Assembly: GCF_029952525.1 (NCBI RefSeq) | Contig: NZ_JASAOF010000016.1 | Coordinates: forward strand, 1 to 64,000 | DNA: 64,000 nt | From: Saccharopolyspora ipomoeae | GTDB lineage: Bacteria > Actinomycetota > Actinomycetes > Mycobacteriales > Pseudonocardiaceae | Direction of reading: 5' to 3' | In this document: positions 7,822 to 15,989 of the stretch, one piece after another | How positions within the stretch are numbered: the first letter of the stretch is position 1 | Layout of the letters: the number at the start of each line of letters is the position of its first letter | The notes under the pieces: generated by a model | The model's database searches: none | What the model was told of the DNA's origin: nothing | What the model saw: the letters and a program-made list of their open reading frames with translations, nothing else | Program-made: the position numbers and the translations under genes

Positions 7822-8400
7822 ATGGACGCCGAGCACTTCGACTGGAACCAAGCACTGCGGGAGCAGTGGGAATGGCACTGGGACAACCAGCTCCGCCCCC
7901 GCCTCCAGGGCCTCACCGACGAGGAGTACTTCTGGTCGCCGGTCCCGGACGCCTGGAGCGTCCGGCCGCGCGGCACCTCGACCGCCCAGATCCAAGCGGG
8001 CGCGGGGGATCTCACGATCGACTACGGGTTCCCCGCACCGGAACCGGCTCCCTTCACCACGATCGCCTGGCGCCTCGGGCACGTCATCGTCGGCGTCCTC
8101 GCGATGCGCAACGCCGCCCACTTCGGCGCACCCCGGACCGACTACTTCTCGTGGGACTACGCGCCGGACGCCACCACCGCGCTGAACCAGCTGGAAACCC
8201 AGCTCGACGTCTGGCTCACCGGCCTCCGCGGCCTGACCGAGGCACAACTCCGCGCCCCGGTCGGCGACGAGGAGCCCTACCCGCGCGCCCCGATGGCAGA
8301 ACTCGTCCTGCACATCCACCGCGAGCTCATCCACCACCTCTCGGAGGTCTGCCTCCTCCGAGACCTCCACACCCACCAGATCAGAGCTGGAGGAACATGA
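7822..8400 (+). CDS. DinB-like (DinB_2) four-helix protein
   Basis: A 192-residue protein with the DinB/YfiT layout: an N-terminal helix, PVPDAWSVRPR, the first metal-type histidine in TIAWRLGHVIVGVLAMRNAAHFG, and the last pair in LHIHRELIHHLSEV. The family binds a divalent metal with three histidines and includes thiol-dependent (mycothiol) transferases; this member's substrate is unknown. Its last 20 bases overlap the end of the convergent GNAT gene. Confidence 0.8.
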   Translation: MDAEHFDWNQALREQWEWHWDNQLRPRLQGLTDEEYFWSPVPDAWSVRPRGTSTAQIQAGAGDLTIDYGFPAPEPAPFTTIAWRLGHVIVGVLAMRNAAHFGAPRTDYFSWDYAPDATTALNQLETQLDVWLTGLRGLTEAQLRAPVGDEEPYPRAPMAELVLHIHRELIHHLSEVCLLRDLHTHQIRAGGT

Positions 8401-8920
8401 GCACCTCGTCGCGGTCGTCGTCGGGACCGAGCCGAAGCGCACCCGGCCACCGGCCGATCTCCTCCCACCCGAGCCGCCCGTAGAACCGCCCCAGGCCGAT
8501 CCCGGCACGCGCGGCGAGGTGCAGCTGCTCCAGGCCCATCTCATCGCGCGCAACCCGGCGAGCTTCAACCATCAACGCGGTCCCGACCCCCTCACCACGC
8601 CGCTCGGGACGGCTCTGCACGTGGTTCACCGTCCCCCAGTGCGAGACCAGCGCGAACGTGTCGCGCCGGATGACGAGCCACCCCACCAGCTCCTCGCCGC
8701 TCCACGCCATCAGCACGCGACAGGTCCGCGGATCCAACGCACCCACGATCGCGTCGACCGACGCAGCGACCTCCCCCTCCTCCACCGGGGGAAACGGAAA
8801 CCCCACCGCCCCACCGGCATTCGACACGTCAACCCAACACCGAACCAACGAACCCCGCAGCCCGGAATCCACATCCCCAACCCCAACGGCCTGCGAAAAC
8901 ACCCACGCACCACGACTCAT
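8381..8920 (-). CDS. GNAT-family N-acetyltransferase
   Basis: A protein of about 179 residues. The GNAT acetyl-CoA motif A is seen as VNHVQSRPERRGEGVGTALMVEARRVA, and motif B as LHLAARAGIGLGRFYGRLGWEEIGR. The N-terminal half is more diverged. The substrate is unknown. The ATG at 8920 is preceded by a GGGGG stretch; a start at 8947 would add nine residues. The 3' end overlaps that of the DinB-like gene by 20 bases in convergent orientation. Confidence 0.82.
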   Translation of the reverse strand: MSRGAWVFSQAVGVGDVDSGLRGSLVRCWVDVSNAGGAVGFPFPPVEEGEVAASVDAIVGALDPRTCRVLMAWSGEELVGWLVIRRDTFALVSHWGTVNHVQSRPERRGEGVGTALMVEARRVARDEMGLEQLHLAARAGIGLGRFYGRLGWEEIGRWPGALRLGPDDDRDEVLMFLQL

Positions 8921-8991
8921 CCCCCGAGCATCGCAACCCGCCGACAACCTCGTCGGTAGCCTGACGGGGTTCGGTTTGGTTGACTGCTGGG

Positions 8992-9441
8992 GTGGATTCT
9001 CAGGTGTTCGTCGTGTCCGGTTGTCGGGAGATCGCTGCTGAGGCTGGGTGGATCTTCGAGTTGATCGCCGATCCCGCTCGGCAGCCGTCGTGGGACGGCA
9101 ACGACAACCTCAGCGAGGCGCCGACCGGTCAGCGGGTGCGGGCTGAAGGTGCCGTGTTCACGATGACGCTGACCACCGGCGGTGTCCGGGACAACCACGT
9201 CGTCGAGTTCGAGGAGGGGCGCCGCATCGCCTGGATGCCCTCGGACCACGGCCACGAACCGGCCGGGCACCTCTGGCGGTGGGAGCTGGAACCCGTCGGC
9301 GACGGCCGCACCCGCGTCACGCACACCTACGACTGGTCCCGGCTCACCGACGAGAAACGCCTCGTCCGCGCCCGATCGACCACCGAGGCACAGCTGCGAG
9401 CTTCCATCGACCGCCTCGCCGAACTGGCCGAGCGCGGCTGA
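8992..9441 (+). CDS. SRPBCC (START/Bet v1-like) family protein
   Basis: A protein of about 149 residues of the polyketide cyclase/Bet v1-like type: IFELIADPARQPSWDGNDN, then VRDNHVVEFEEGRRIAWMP, and WELEPVGDGRTRVTHTYDWSRL, the usual strand pattern of a lipid- or small-ligand-binding grip fold. Function is not specific. The start is uncertain: GTG at 8992 or TTG at 8980, with no strong ribosome binding site and a possible TAGCCT promoter element close upstream. It is convergent with the DUF664 gene. Confidence 0.75.
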   Translation: MDSQVFVVSGCREIAAEAGWIFELIADPARQPSWDGNDNLSEAPTGQRVRAEGAVFTMTLTTGGVRDNHVVEFEEGRRIAWMPSDHGHEPAGHLWRWELEPVGDGRTRVTHTYDWSRLTDEKRLVRARSTTEAQLRASIDRLAELAERG

Positions 9442-9451
9442 GCAGCGCAGC

Positions 9452-9931
9452 TCATTCCGCGAGCAGCTGCTCTCGGAGGATGTCGGCGTGCCCGCAGTGG
9501 TGGGCCAGTTCCCGGAGGACCTGCAGGTACACCCAGCGGAGCGTGCGCGGACCGGCCCGGTGACCGGTCACGACGGTGTCCAGCGGTAGGTCCGCGACCA
9601 GCGAACGGGCCTTGGCGCAGGCTTCCCGGTGAGCTGCCGTGACCGACGCGATCGTGTCGTCGTCGGAGAGGCGGAAGGACTCGTCCGGGCTCCGCACCAG
9701 CCCCAGCTCCCGGCGGGACGTTCCGCCGACGCACTCCTCGAACCACACCCGCTGCATCCACGTGACGTGCTTGAGCAGCCCGAGGGGCGTCGTCGCCGAC
9801 GAGACGAGCCGACGACGCGCCTGCTCCTCGGTCAGACCGTCGAGAGACGCCTCAACGGCGGAGCGGTAGTCCTCGACGAACGCGTCCAGCTGGGTGCGCT
9901 CATCCTCCATCGGCACGTCGAACGAACCCAT
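9452..9931 (-). CDS. DinB superfamily protein (DUF664)
   Basis: A 159-residue DinB-type helical bundle protein. Typical DUF664 features are SSATTPLGLLKHVTWMQRVWFEE in the middle (first histidine) and the closing RWVYLQVLRELAHHCGHADILRE with the HHxxHxD metal site. It may be a mycothiol-dependent enzyme; the substrate is unknown. The ATG at 9931 has a GGAGAG ribosome binding site. It lies 36 bases after the end of dnaB on the same strand, and so could be read through from dnaB. Confidence 0.82.
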   Translation of the reverse strand: MGSFDVPMEDERTQLDAFVEDYRSAVEASLDGLTEEQARRRLVSSATTPLGLLKHVTWMQRVWFEECVGGTSRRELGLVRSPDESFRLSDDDTIASVTAAHREACAKARSLVADLPLDTVVTGHRAGPRTLRWVYLQVLRELAHHCGHADILREQLLAE

Positions 9932-9967
9932 CGGGCTCTCCCATCACGGCATCGGTCGAGAACGCGG

Positions 9968-11758
9968 CTACTCCTGGGCCATGTCGACGAAGCGGCTGTA
10001 GTGGAGCTGGTGGGCGACGGTGATCGTCGCCGTGGGACCGGCACGGTGCTTGGCGACCATCAGGTCCGCCTCGCCCATGCGCGGGTCGTCCCGCTCGAAC
10101 GCGTCCGGCCGGTGGATCAGGATGACCATGTCCGCGTCCTGCTCCAGTGAACCCGACTCACGCAGGTCCGACAGCTGCGGCTTCTTGTCCGTTCGCTGCT
10201 CCGGACCTCGGTTGAGCTGCGAGATCGCGACCAGCGGCACTTCGAGCTCCTTGGCCAGCAGCTTGAGGTTTCGGGAGAACTCCGACACCTCCTGCTGACG
10301 GGACTCGACGCGCTTGCCCGAGGTCATCAGCTGCATGTAGTCGACGACGATGAGCTGGATGTCGTGGCGCTGCTTGAGCCGCCGCGCCTTGGCCCGGATC
10401 TCCATCATCGTCAGGTTCGGCGAGTCGTCGACGAAGATCGGCGCCTCGCTGATCTCGCTCATCCGCCGGGCCAGCCGCGTCCAGTCGTCGTCGGTCATGC
10501 GACCACCGCGCATGTCGCCCAGCCGGATGCGCGCCTCGGCGGAGAGCATGCGCATCACGATCTCGGTGCGCCCCATCTCCAGCGAGAAGATGACGCTCGC
10601 CATCCCGTGCTTCACCGACGCCGACCTGGCGAAGTCCAGCCCCAGAGTCGAGTTGTGCGTCGGGATCATCGACCTGGACGCCAAGTAGAGGTGATCCGAC
10701 GAATCCACCTCGACGCACCTGACCGGCACGCTCTCCACGGGCCGGACGTCGGTGAACTTCAGGTCCGGGCGGTGCACCACGACCGCAGGACCGATCGACG
10801 CCAGCTTCTCGGTGGTGAGAACCGTTCCATCGTCCAGCTGCCACTGGTGGTTGGCGTCGGCGGTGATGGTCGTGCCGTCGGAGAACTCGATCTCGTAGCA
10901 CGGGCGGTCGTGCATGACCTCGGTCGCGGCGACGACCTCGGTCGGCTTGCCGTCGGCTCCGATCAGATGATCGCCGACCTGGACCTCGCCCATCGTCGTC
11001 CAGCCGTCCGGCGTGGGCAGCGGAGTGTCCAAGGCCAGCGCCTTACCCACACCCGGTCGCGCCGCGACGATGATCATTTGGCCTGCGTGGAGGCCGTTGG
11101 TGAGGGCGTCGAGGTCGGCGAAGCCGGTGGGGATGCCCTGGGACTCGCCGCCTCGGGACGCGATCGCGTCGATCTCGTCCATCGTGGGCTGGAGGAGCTC
11201 CTCCAGGGCGTGGTAGTCCTCGCTGGCCTTGCGCTCGGTGACGTCGTAGATCGACGCCTGGGCGCGGTCCACGACCTCCTCGATCGCCGCGCCCTCCGAG
11301 CCGTGGTAGCCCAGCTGCACGATGCGGGTGCCCGCCTCCACGAGGCGGCGCAGGATCGCCTTCTCCGAGACGATCTCCGCGTAGTAGCCGGCGTTCGCGG
11401 CCGTGGGGACCGTGGCGATCAGGGTGTGCAGGTACGGGGCGCCGCCGACCTTGGTCAGCTCCTGGCGCCGCTCCAGCTCCGCCGAGACCGTGATCGCGTC
11501 CGCCGGCTCACCGCGGCCGTAGAGGTCCAGGATGCAGTCGTAGATCGCCTGGTGCGCGGGCCGGTAGAAGTCGTTCGGGCTCAGCGCCTCGACGACGTCG
11601 GCGATCGCGTCCTTGCTCAGCATCATGCCGCCGAGCACCGACTGCTCGGCCGCCAAGTCCTGCGGGGGCTGGCGCTCGAACGTGCTGGCGCCGCCGGGTG
11701 CACCTCCACCGTCGTCAGTGAAGTACGGGTCGTCCTCCCGCTCGTCGGGAACCGTCAC
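9968..11758 (-). CDS. dnaB: Replicative DNA helicase DnaB, intein-containing precursor
   Basis: A 596-residue precursor. Residues 30-135 are the DnaB N-terminal domain (PPQDLAAEQSVLGGMMLS); the RecA-like helicase domain begins at about 205 (GIPTGFADLDALTNGL). The Walker A motif ARPGVGK-ST is split after Lys239 by a 130-residue intein (240-369); splicing would leave a 466-residue helicase. Walker B is LIVVDYMQLM and the late motif is DLRESGSLEQDADMVILIHR. DnaB unwinds DNA at the fork with DnaG. Until the intein is excised the ATP site is broken, so activity depends on splicing. Confidence 0.95.
   Translation of the reverse strand: MTVPDEREDDPYFTDDGGGAPGGASTFERQPPQDLAAEQSVLGGMMLSKDAIADVVEALSPNDFYRPAHQAIYDCILDLYGRGEPADAITVSAELERRQELTKVGGAPYLHTLIATVPTAANAGYYAEIVSEKAILRRLVEAGTRIVQLGYHGSEGAAIEEVVDRAQASIYDVTERKASEDYHALEELLQPTMDEIDAIASRGGESQGIPTGFADLDALTNGLHAGQMIIVAARPGVGKALALDTPLPTPDGWTTMGEVQVGDHLIGADGKPTEVVAATEVMHDRPCYEIEFSDGTTITADANHQWQLDDGTVLTTEKLASIGPAVVVHRPDLKFTDVRPVESVPVRCVEVDSSDHLYLASRSMIPTHNSTLGLDFARSASVKHGMASVIFSLEMGRTEIVMRMLSAEARIRLGDMRGGRMTDDDWTRLARRMSEISEAPIFVDDSPNLTMMEIRAKARRLKQRHDIQLIVVDYMQLMTSGKRVESRQQEVSEFSRNLKLLAKELEVPLVAISQLNRGPEQRTDKKPQLSDLRESGSLEQDADMVILIHRPDAFERDDPRMGEADLMVAKHRAGPTATITVAHQLHYSRFVDMAQE
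10652..11041 (-). other. Class 3-type mini-intein inside DnaB (Walker A site)
   Basis: 130 codons between GVGK and ST of DnaB. The first residue is Ala, not Cys or Ser, which rules out ordinary class 1 splicing. The class 3 WCT signature is present: Trp67 in block B (ADANHQW), Cys109 in block F (PVRCVEVDSSDHLYL) and Thr in block G (SMIPTHN, before Ser+1). Block A region is TPLPTPDGWTTMGEVQVGD. There is no room for a homing endonuclease domain. Class assignment follows known class 3 rules; splicing itself is inferred. Confidence 0.9.
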
Positions 11759-12244
11759 CGGAACCCGTCACCTCCTCCGGCCAGCAGCCTGTCGTCCGTG
11801 CTCACCACGGCGACCGTTTCCTGCGCGCGCTCCGGCCACGGTACCGAGGACGGACCGTAGGCGGAGGCGCACGCGCGCGAAGCTAGATCGCCCGCATAGA
11901 GCAGGCAACTCAAGTTGTGGACAAACCTCGGGACAACCTGTGGATAGGTTGAAGCGAGCTGGGGACAACTCCGGACAGCCTTCCCCGCCGCTGGGGACAA
12001 CTTGGGGACAAGTGGCGTAGATGCACTGAAAACCCCAGGTCACAGCATCGGTGAAGGCTGTGGAAGAAATCCGTGGAAAACTCCCGGCGTGTCGCCACCA
12101 TCGGCGTGTCGTCATCAACAGCGGTGGGTGATCAGCAGAAGATCATCGTGACCGCCAGTGCACGGCCGGGAGACGGCATCGTCCACCCCGTCACACGAAT
12201 GCCGGAGTGGACGATGCCGCTGAAGAGAATCCGGTACTACCGGG
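11759..12244. other. Intergenic region between rplI and dnaB
   Basis: 486 bases separating dnaB from the rplI end. The middle holds a dense cluster of DnaA-box-like nonamers (11915-12011). Apparent short ORFs here come from the repeated boxes and do not look coding. The stretch next to dnaB (11760-11900) should hold the dnaB promoter; TTTCCTGCGCGCGCTCC and nearby show no sharp consensus I can defend. Confidence 0.55.
11915..12011. promoter_or_regulatory. Cluster of DnaA-box-like sequences upstream of dnaB
   Basis: On the minus strand: TTGTCCACA (plus 11916-11924, exact actinobacterial box), CTATCCACA (11939-11947, one mismatch to TTATCCACA), and three copies of TTGTCCCCA (11960-11968, 11992-12000, 12003-12011, one mismatch), plus TTGTCCCGA at 11928-11936. 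All face the same way, within 97 bases. This could regulate dnaB by DnaA or titrate DnaA. It lacks dnaA/dnaN neighbours, so it is not the canonical oriC. Confidence 0.6.
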
Positions 12245-12697
12245 TCACTGCTCGCCGGTGACCTGGACGTTGACGTTGGCCGTCACGTCCGGGTGCAGCT
12301 GCACGTCGACGACGTGCTTGCCCAGCGACTTGATGTGGCCGCGCAGCGAGACCGAACGCTTGTCGAGGTTCGGGCCACCGGCCTTGCGCACCGCGGCGAC
12401 GACGTCGCCGCTGGTGATGGAGCCGAACAGCTTGCCCTGCGAGGAGACCTTGGCGGTCAGCGTGACCGCGTCCAGGTTCTGCAGCTGCTGCTTGAGCTCG
12501 TGGGCGTGCTCCAGGTTCCGCACCCGGCGGTTCTCCTGAACGCGGCGGATCGTCTCGACCTGCTTCTGCGCACCCTTGGTGGCCACGATGGCCAGGTTGC
12601 GGGGCAGCAGGTAGTTCCGCGCGTAACCGTCCTTGACCTCGACGATGTCGCCGGACTCGCCGAGGCCGGACACGTCAGCGGTGAGGATGATCTTCAT
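12245..12697 (-). CDS. rplI: 50S ribosomal protein L9
   Basis: A 150-residue L9. The N-terminal domain [33 protein letters not shown] is diagnostic, then the long connecting helix (about 40-80) and the C-terminal rRNA-binding domain ([16 protein letters not shown], then [15 protein letters not shown]). L9 binds 23S rRNA near the L1 stalk and helps reading-frame maintenance. AAAGGAGTCACGTC precedes the ATG. It lies 20 bases after rpsR on the same strand, as last gene of the rpsF operon. Confidence 0.97.
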   Translation of the reverse strand: MKIILTADVSGLGESGDIVEVKDGYARNYLLPRNLAIVATKGAQKQVETIRRVQENRRVRNLEHAHELKQQLQNLDAVTLTAKVSSQGKLFGSITSGDVVAAVRKAGGPNLDKRSVSLRGHIKSLGKHVVDVQLHPDVTANVNVQVTGEQ

Positions 12698-12717
12698 GAC
12701 GTGACTCCTTTCTCAGA

Positions 12718-12954
12718 TCAGCGAGCGGTCGAGGTGTAGGGCAGCAGGGCCATCTCACGCGCGTTCTTCACCGCGATGGCGACGTCGCGCTGGTGCTGGC
12801 TGCAGTTGCCGGTGACCCGGCGGGCACGGATCTTGCCGCGGTCGGAGATGTACTTCCGCAGCAGCGTCGTGTCCTTGTAGTCGATCAGCGTGGCCTTGTC
12901 CTTGCAGAACACGCAGACCTTCTTCTTCGGCTTGCGCACAGGCGCCTTGGCCAT
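12718..12954 (-). CDS. rpsR: 30S ribosomal protein S18 (zinc-ribbon, C+ form)
   Basis: A 78-residue S18. CVFC near residue 14-17 and NCSQHQ further on are the zinc-ligand residues of the C+ form; [19 protein letters not shown] is the conserved rRNA/S6-binding part. S18 forms a heterodimer with S6 in the small subunit platform. Actinobacteria often carry a zinc-free second S18 under Zur control; this is the constitutive zinc-binding type. It is co-transcribed with ssb upstream and rplI downstream. Confidence 0.97.
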   Translation of the reverse strand: MAKAPVRKPKKKVCVFCKDKATLIDYKDTTLLRKYISDRGKIRARRVTGNCSQHQRDVAIAVKNAREMALLPYTSTAR

Positions 12955-13004
12955 TGGTCTTCCTCCTGAACGAAAAACTTCCTAAGCGTTAGCTGCGGCG
13001 ACCG

Positions 13005-13490
13005 TCAGAACGGCGGCTCGTCGCTGAAGCCACCGCCGGATCCCGCCGGCGGGGCCGAACCCCACGGGTCGTCGGCCGGCGGACCGGCCGGGGCGCTGCC
13101 GCCACCGAAACCGCCGCCACCACCGCGGCTGACCTTGTTGACCTTGGCGGTCGCGTAGCGCAGGGCGGGCCCGATGTCGTCGACCTCGAGCTCGACGACC
13201 GTGCGCTTCTCGCCTTCCTTGGTCTCGAAGGACCGCTGGCGCAGACGACCCTGCGCGATCACCCGCATGCCCCGGGTCAGCGACTCGGCCACGTTCTCCG
13301 CGGCCTGCCGCCAGATGTTGCAGCGCAGGAACAGCGCCTCGCCGTCCTTCCACTCACCGCTCTGGCGGTCGAAGGTCCGGGGCGTGGACGCGATCGTGAA
13401 GTTCGCGACGGCGGCACCGGACGGAGTGAAGCGCAGCTCCGGGTCGGCGGTCAGGTTGCCGACCACCGTGATTACCGTTTCACCAGCCAT
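13005..13490 (-). CDS. ssb: Single-stranded DNA-binding protein
   Basis: A 161-residue SSB. The OB-fold covers about residues 1-110 ([52 protein letters not shown]). A flexible Gly/Pro-rich linker follows, and the acidic tail ends DEPPF, which binds partner proteins of replication and repair. It lies between rpsF and rpsR on the same strand, the usual arrangement for the housekeeping SSB. Confidence 0.97.
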   Translation of the reverse strand: MAGETVITVVGNLTADPELRFTPSGAAVANFTIASTPRTFDRQSGEWKDGEALFLRCNIWRQAAENVAESLTRGMRVIAQGRLRQRSFETKEGEKRTVVELEVDDIGPALRYATAKVNKVSRGGGGGFGGGSAPAGPPADDPWGSAPPAGSGGGFSDEPPF

Positions 13491-13534
13491 GACCTGGGGA
13501 CTCCAGTCTGGTCGTCAGCGGGTACGGGCGTTGA

Positions 13535-13876
13535 TCAGGCAGTCGCCTTGGCGGCGCGGGCCTTGGCGGCACGCGCGGCCTTGCGGGGCTCAACGATCTT
13601 CCGCTGGACCTTGGTCCGCAGGATGGACTCGTTGAGGTTCAGCTGACGGTCCAGCTCCTTGACGGTGGCCGGCTCAGCGTTGATGTCCAGGACGACGTAG
13701 ATGCCCTCGGAGTTCTTGTTGATCTCGAAGGACAGCCGACGACGGCCCCAGACGTCGACCTTCTCGACGGTGCCACCGTCGTTGCGGACGACGTTGAGGA
13801 AGTTCTCCAGGGACGGAGCGACGGTGCGCTCGTCCAGGCTCGGGTCCAGGATGACCATGAGCTCATAGTGACGCAT
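13535..13876 (-). CDS. rpsF: 30S ribosomal protein S6
   Basis: A 113-residue S6: [18 protein letters not shown] at the start, [23 protein letters not shown] in the middle, and [10 protein letters not shown] near the end, followed by a Lys/Ala-rich tail. S6 pairs with S18 in the 30S platform. An in-frame ATG three codons upstream exists, but the family begins at MRHYE. The AGGAGG ribosome binding site is folded into a leader hairpin (13889-13930) that resembles the S6:S18 feedback element. First gene of the rpsF-ssb-rpsR-rplI operon. Confidence 0.97.
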   Translation of the reverse strand: MRHYELMVILDPSLDERTVAPSLENFLNVVRNDGGTVEKVDVWGRRRLSFEINKNSEGIYVVLDINAEPATVKELDRQLNLNESILRTKVQRKIVEPRKAARAAKARAAKATA

Positions 13877-13888
13877 GAAGACCATTCA

Positions 13889-13930
13889 CCTCCTGTGGAC
13901 TCACGGCCACGGACTTTCCGTGGCAGGAGG
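13889..13930 (-). promoter_or_regulatory. S6:S18 ribosomal leader hairpin
   Basis: Read on the minus strand: CCUCCUG-CCACGG-AAAGU-CCGUGG-CCGUGAGUCCA-CAGGAGG. The inner 6-bp and outer 7-bp stems are perfect, and the 11-base bulge on the 3' side begins with CCG. That CCG bulge next to a hairpin is the known mimic of the 16S rRNA site bound by S6:S18. The outer stem contains the rpsF ribosome binding site AGGAGG, so binding of surplus S6:S18 would shut off translation. Structure is seen; the feedback is family knowledge. Confidence 0.8.
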
Positions 13931-14037
13931 GTCGTTCGCGTCAACGAACCGGTCAAGGCTAGCAAGGGGCACCGACCGCGAGGACATCGGCCTCGCCTCG
14001 GTGTGCTGGGACCCCGCCCCTGGTCAGAAACCCTGCG

Positions 14038-14985
14038 TCAGTGGCGGCGCAGGACCCACGCGCGGACCAGCGCGGCGGTGACGACCGCGAGCGAGATCGC
14101 GGCGATGAGGACCGGCAGGGCCACGCGCTCGGAGACCTCGGTCGGCAGGGCCTCCGCCTGGCCCGCCGCGCGGATCTCGTCCTGCTCGTCCTGGACGCGC
14201 TGCCGCTCCTCGGCCTGGCGGGCCAGGTCACCGACGTCAGGGGCCATGCCCGGGACGGCACCGTTCGGGATCGCGCCGTAGCGGGCCTGCGCCCACGGCA
14301 GCGAGGCACCGCGCAGGCTCGGCGGCAGCATGCTGACCGCGGCCGGGGCGCCGTTGGCGCTGGGCACGGACGGCACCGGGCTCGTCGACGGGGCCGACGG
14401 CGGCGGCTCGGCCGGCGCGGGAGCCGGGGCGGGCTCCGGCGGCGGGGGCGTCTCGGACGACGGCGGAGGCGGCTGCTCGGAGGACGGCGGCGGCTCCTCC
14501 TCCGGCTCAGGGGTGTTGACCGTGATCGAGTTGCCGAGGCTGACCAGGTTGGTGAAGTGGAAGCGGACGGCCTCCAGCTTGTCCTCCGGCAGGCCCAGCG
14601 AGCTCAGGCGCGGCGTCGCGGCCTGCGCGATCTCGCGGCCGGAGAAGGAGTTGGTGCCCGGCTCGGCGACGCCCAGCGGGATCGGGTCGCCCGCGGCGAA
14701 GCTCGACGAGGCGTCGTTGGCCAACCCGAAGGCCAGCGGCATCGCCAGCAGCACGGCCTGGTTGAGCTTGAAGTCCAGGGTCTTGGGCAGCACGGAGATC
14801 TGCTGACCGGCCTCACCGGAGACGATCGCGATCGAGTGGTCGACGACCAGCGGCTCGGCGGCGCTCGCCGTTCCCGCACCGAGGCAGGTTCCCGCCAACA
14901 TCGCCACACCGGCCGCACCTGCGGCTACGGTGCGTCGGAGCGCGTTCGGTTTGATCAGCGGGTTGGGGTTTCCCCAGGTACCCAT
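14038..14985 (-). CDS. Secreted, membrane-anchored Pro-rich protein of unknown function
   Basis: A 315-residue protein. It begins MGTWGNPNPLIKPNALRR, has a signal sequence ending AGTASAAEP, an extracellular domain of about 150 residues (DHSIAIVSGEAGQQISVLPK and FHFTNLVSLGNSITVNTPE), a long Pro/Ser/Glu-rich linker, a charged coiled stretch (ARQAEERQRVQDEQDEIRAA) and a C-terminal membrane helix ending RAWVLRRH. I do not recognise the family. The ATG at 14985 is chosen because the signal peptide begins there; the longer frame is antisense to nfo. It lies 161 bases upstream of rpsF on the same strand. Confidence 0.8.
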   Translation of the reverse strand: MGTWGNPNPLIKPNALRRTVAAGAAGVAMLAGTCLGAGTASAAEPLVVDHSIAIVSGEAGQQISVLPKTLDFKLNQAVLLAMPLAFGLANDASSSFAAGDPIPLGVAEPGTNSFSGREIAQAATPRLSSLGLPEDKLEAVRFHFTNLVSLGNSITVNTPEPEEEPPPSSEQPPPPSSETPPPPEPAPAPAPAEPPPSAPSTSPVPSVPSANGAPAAVSMLPPSLRGASLPWAQARYGAIPNGAVPGMAPDVGDLARQAEERQRVQDEQDEIRAAGQAEALPTEVSERVALPVLIAAISLAVVTAALVRAWVLRRH

Positions 14986-15084
14986 GGCTCGCCTCCCCGC
15001 GAACGGCTCCGGAACGACAGACACTGTCTCAAAGCTCCTAACGCGTGAGTACCGCCGTTGGTTGCGGGATTCCGGCAAATCCGT

Positions 15085-15107
15085 TGATGTTCCACTTCGT
15101 GGAACAT
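15085..15107. promoter_or_regulatory. Perfect inverted repeat in the divergent promoter region
   Basis: GATGTTCCAC, TTC, GTGGAACATC: a perfect 10-bp inverted repeat with a three-base centre, 56 bases before nfo and 100 bases before the divergent secreted-protein gene. Size and place fit a repressor site for one or both promoters. It differs from a parS site, which has no central insert. Confidence 0.4.
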
Positions 15108-15162
15108 CCCGGGCCGCCCCGGTTCCCGGAAACGGCCGCCGGGGACGAATAGACTGCGCGGC

Positions 15163-15930
15163 ATGCGTATCGGCGCTCATGTTCGCGATGACGATCCGCT
15201 GACCGCTGCCGCTGAGCGCGGCGCGGAGGTGGTGCAGTTCTTCCTGTCCGACCCGCAGGGGTGGAAGGCGCCGAAGCCGCACCCGCAGGCCGAGCAGCTG
15301 CGGGACAGCGACGTTGCCGTTTTCATCCACGCACCTTATGTGATCAACGTGGCGTCGTTGAACAACAGGATCCGCATCCCGTCGCGGAAGTCGGTGGCGC
15401 AGCAGGCGAAGGCCGCCGCCGAGGTCGGTGCGCAGGGCCTGATCGTGCACGGCGGGCACGTCACCAAGGACGACGATCCGGCCGAGGGCATCGCGAACTG
15501 GCGGAAGCTGTTCGAGCGGCAGGCCGCCGAGGGCGGTTTCGAGGTGCCGATCCTGATCGAGAACACCGCCGGTGGCGCCAACGCGATGGCCAGGCGGTTC
15601 GACGTGCTGTCGCGGTTGTGGGACGCGGTGGGCGAGTTCGGCGCGGGTTTCTGCCTGGACACCTGCCACGCGCACGCGGCGGGCGAGGAGCTGCTGGACG
15701 TGGTGGACCGGGTCAAGGCCATCACGGGCCGGATCGACCTGGTGCACCTCAACGACTCGCGCGACGAGTTCGGCTCGTCGCGGGACCGGCACGCCAACAT
15801 CGGCTCGGGCCTGATCGATCCGGAGCTGCTGGTGGGCGTGGTGTCGAAGGCGGGCGCGCCGGTGGTGGTGGAGACCCCGGACGAGGGGCAGGCCGACGAC
15901 ATCGCGTTCCTCCGGTCGAAGTCGAGCTGA
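15163..15930 (+). CDS. nfo: Endonuclease IV (deoxyribonuclease IV)
   Basis: A 255-residue TIM-barrel AP endonuclease that cuts 5' of abasic sites in base excision repair. The metal ligands appear in order: [64 protein letters not shown] and VVETPDE, matching the trinuclear zinc site of the family. Length is that of the actinobacterial enzymes, slightly shorter than E. coli Nfo. The glycosyltransferase gene follows about 60 bases later on the same strand. Confidence 0.95.
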   Translation: MRIGAHVRDDDPLTAAAERGAEVVQFFLSDPQGWKAPKPHPQAEQLRDSDVAVFIHAPYVINVASLNNRIRIPSRKSVAQQAKAAAEVGAQGLIVHGGHVTKDDDPAEGIANWRKLFERQAAEGGFEVPILIENTAGGANAMARRFDVLSRLWDAVGEFGAGFCLDTCHAHAAGEELLDVVDRVKAITGRIDLVHLNDSRDEFGSSRDRHANIGSGLIDPELLVGVVSKAGAPVVVETPDEGQADDIAFLRSKSS

Positions 15931-15989
15931 ACGTCGGTGGTCCCGGCGCTGCCGGGTGAGAGGAGCCCGGTATCAGGGTCGCGCGCGGC

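Noticed and set aside
11768..12118. Short Cys/Pro-rich ORFs upstream of dnaB
   Set aside because: The repeated residues come from repeated TTGTCCCCA-type boxes; codon use is not coding.
15085..15107. Second parS site
   Set aside because: The dyad has a three-base centre (TTC) in place of the continuous CACGTG core, so ParB would not be expected to bind it.
14986..15792. A long N-terminal extension of the secreted Pro-rich protein
   Set aside because: It would run antisense through nfo, and the signal peptide begins at 14985.
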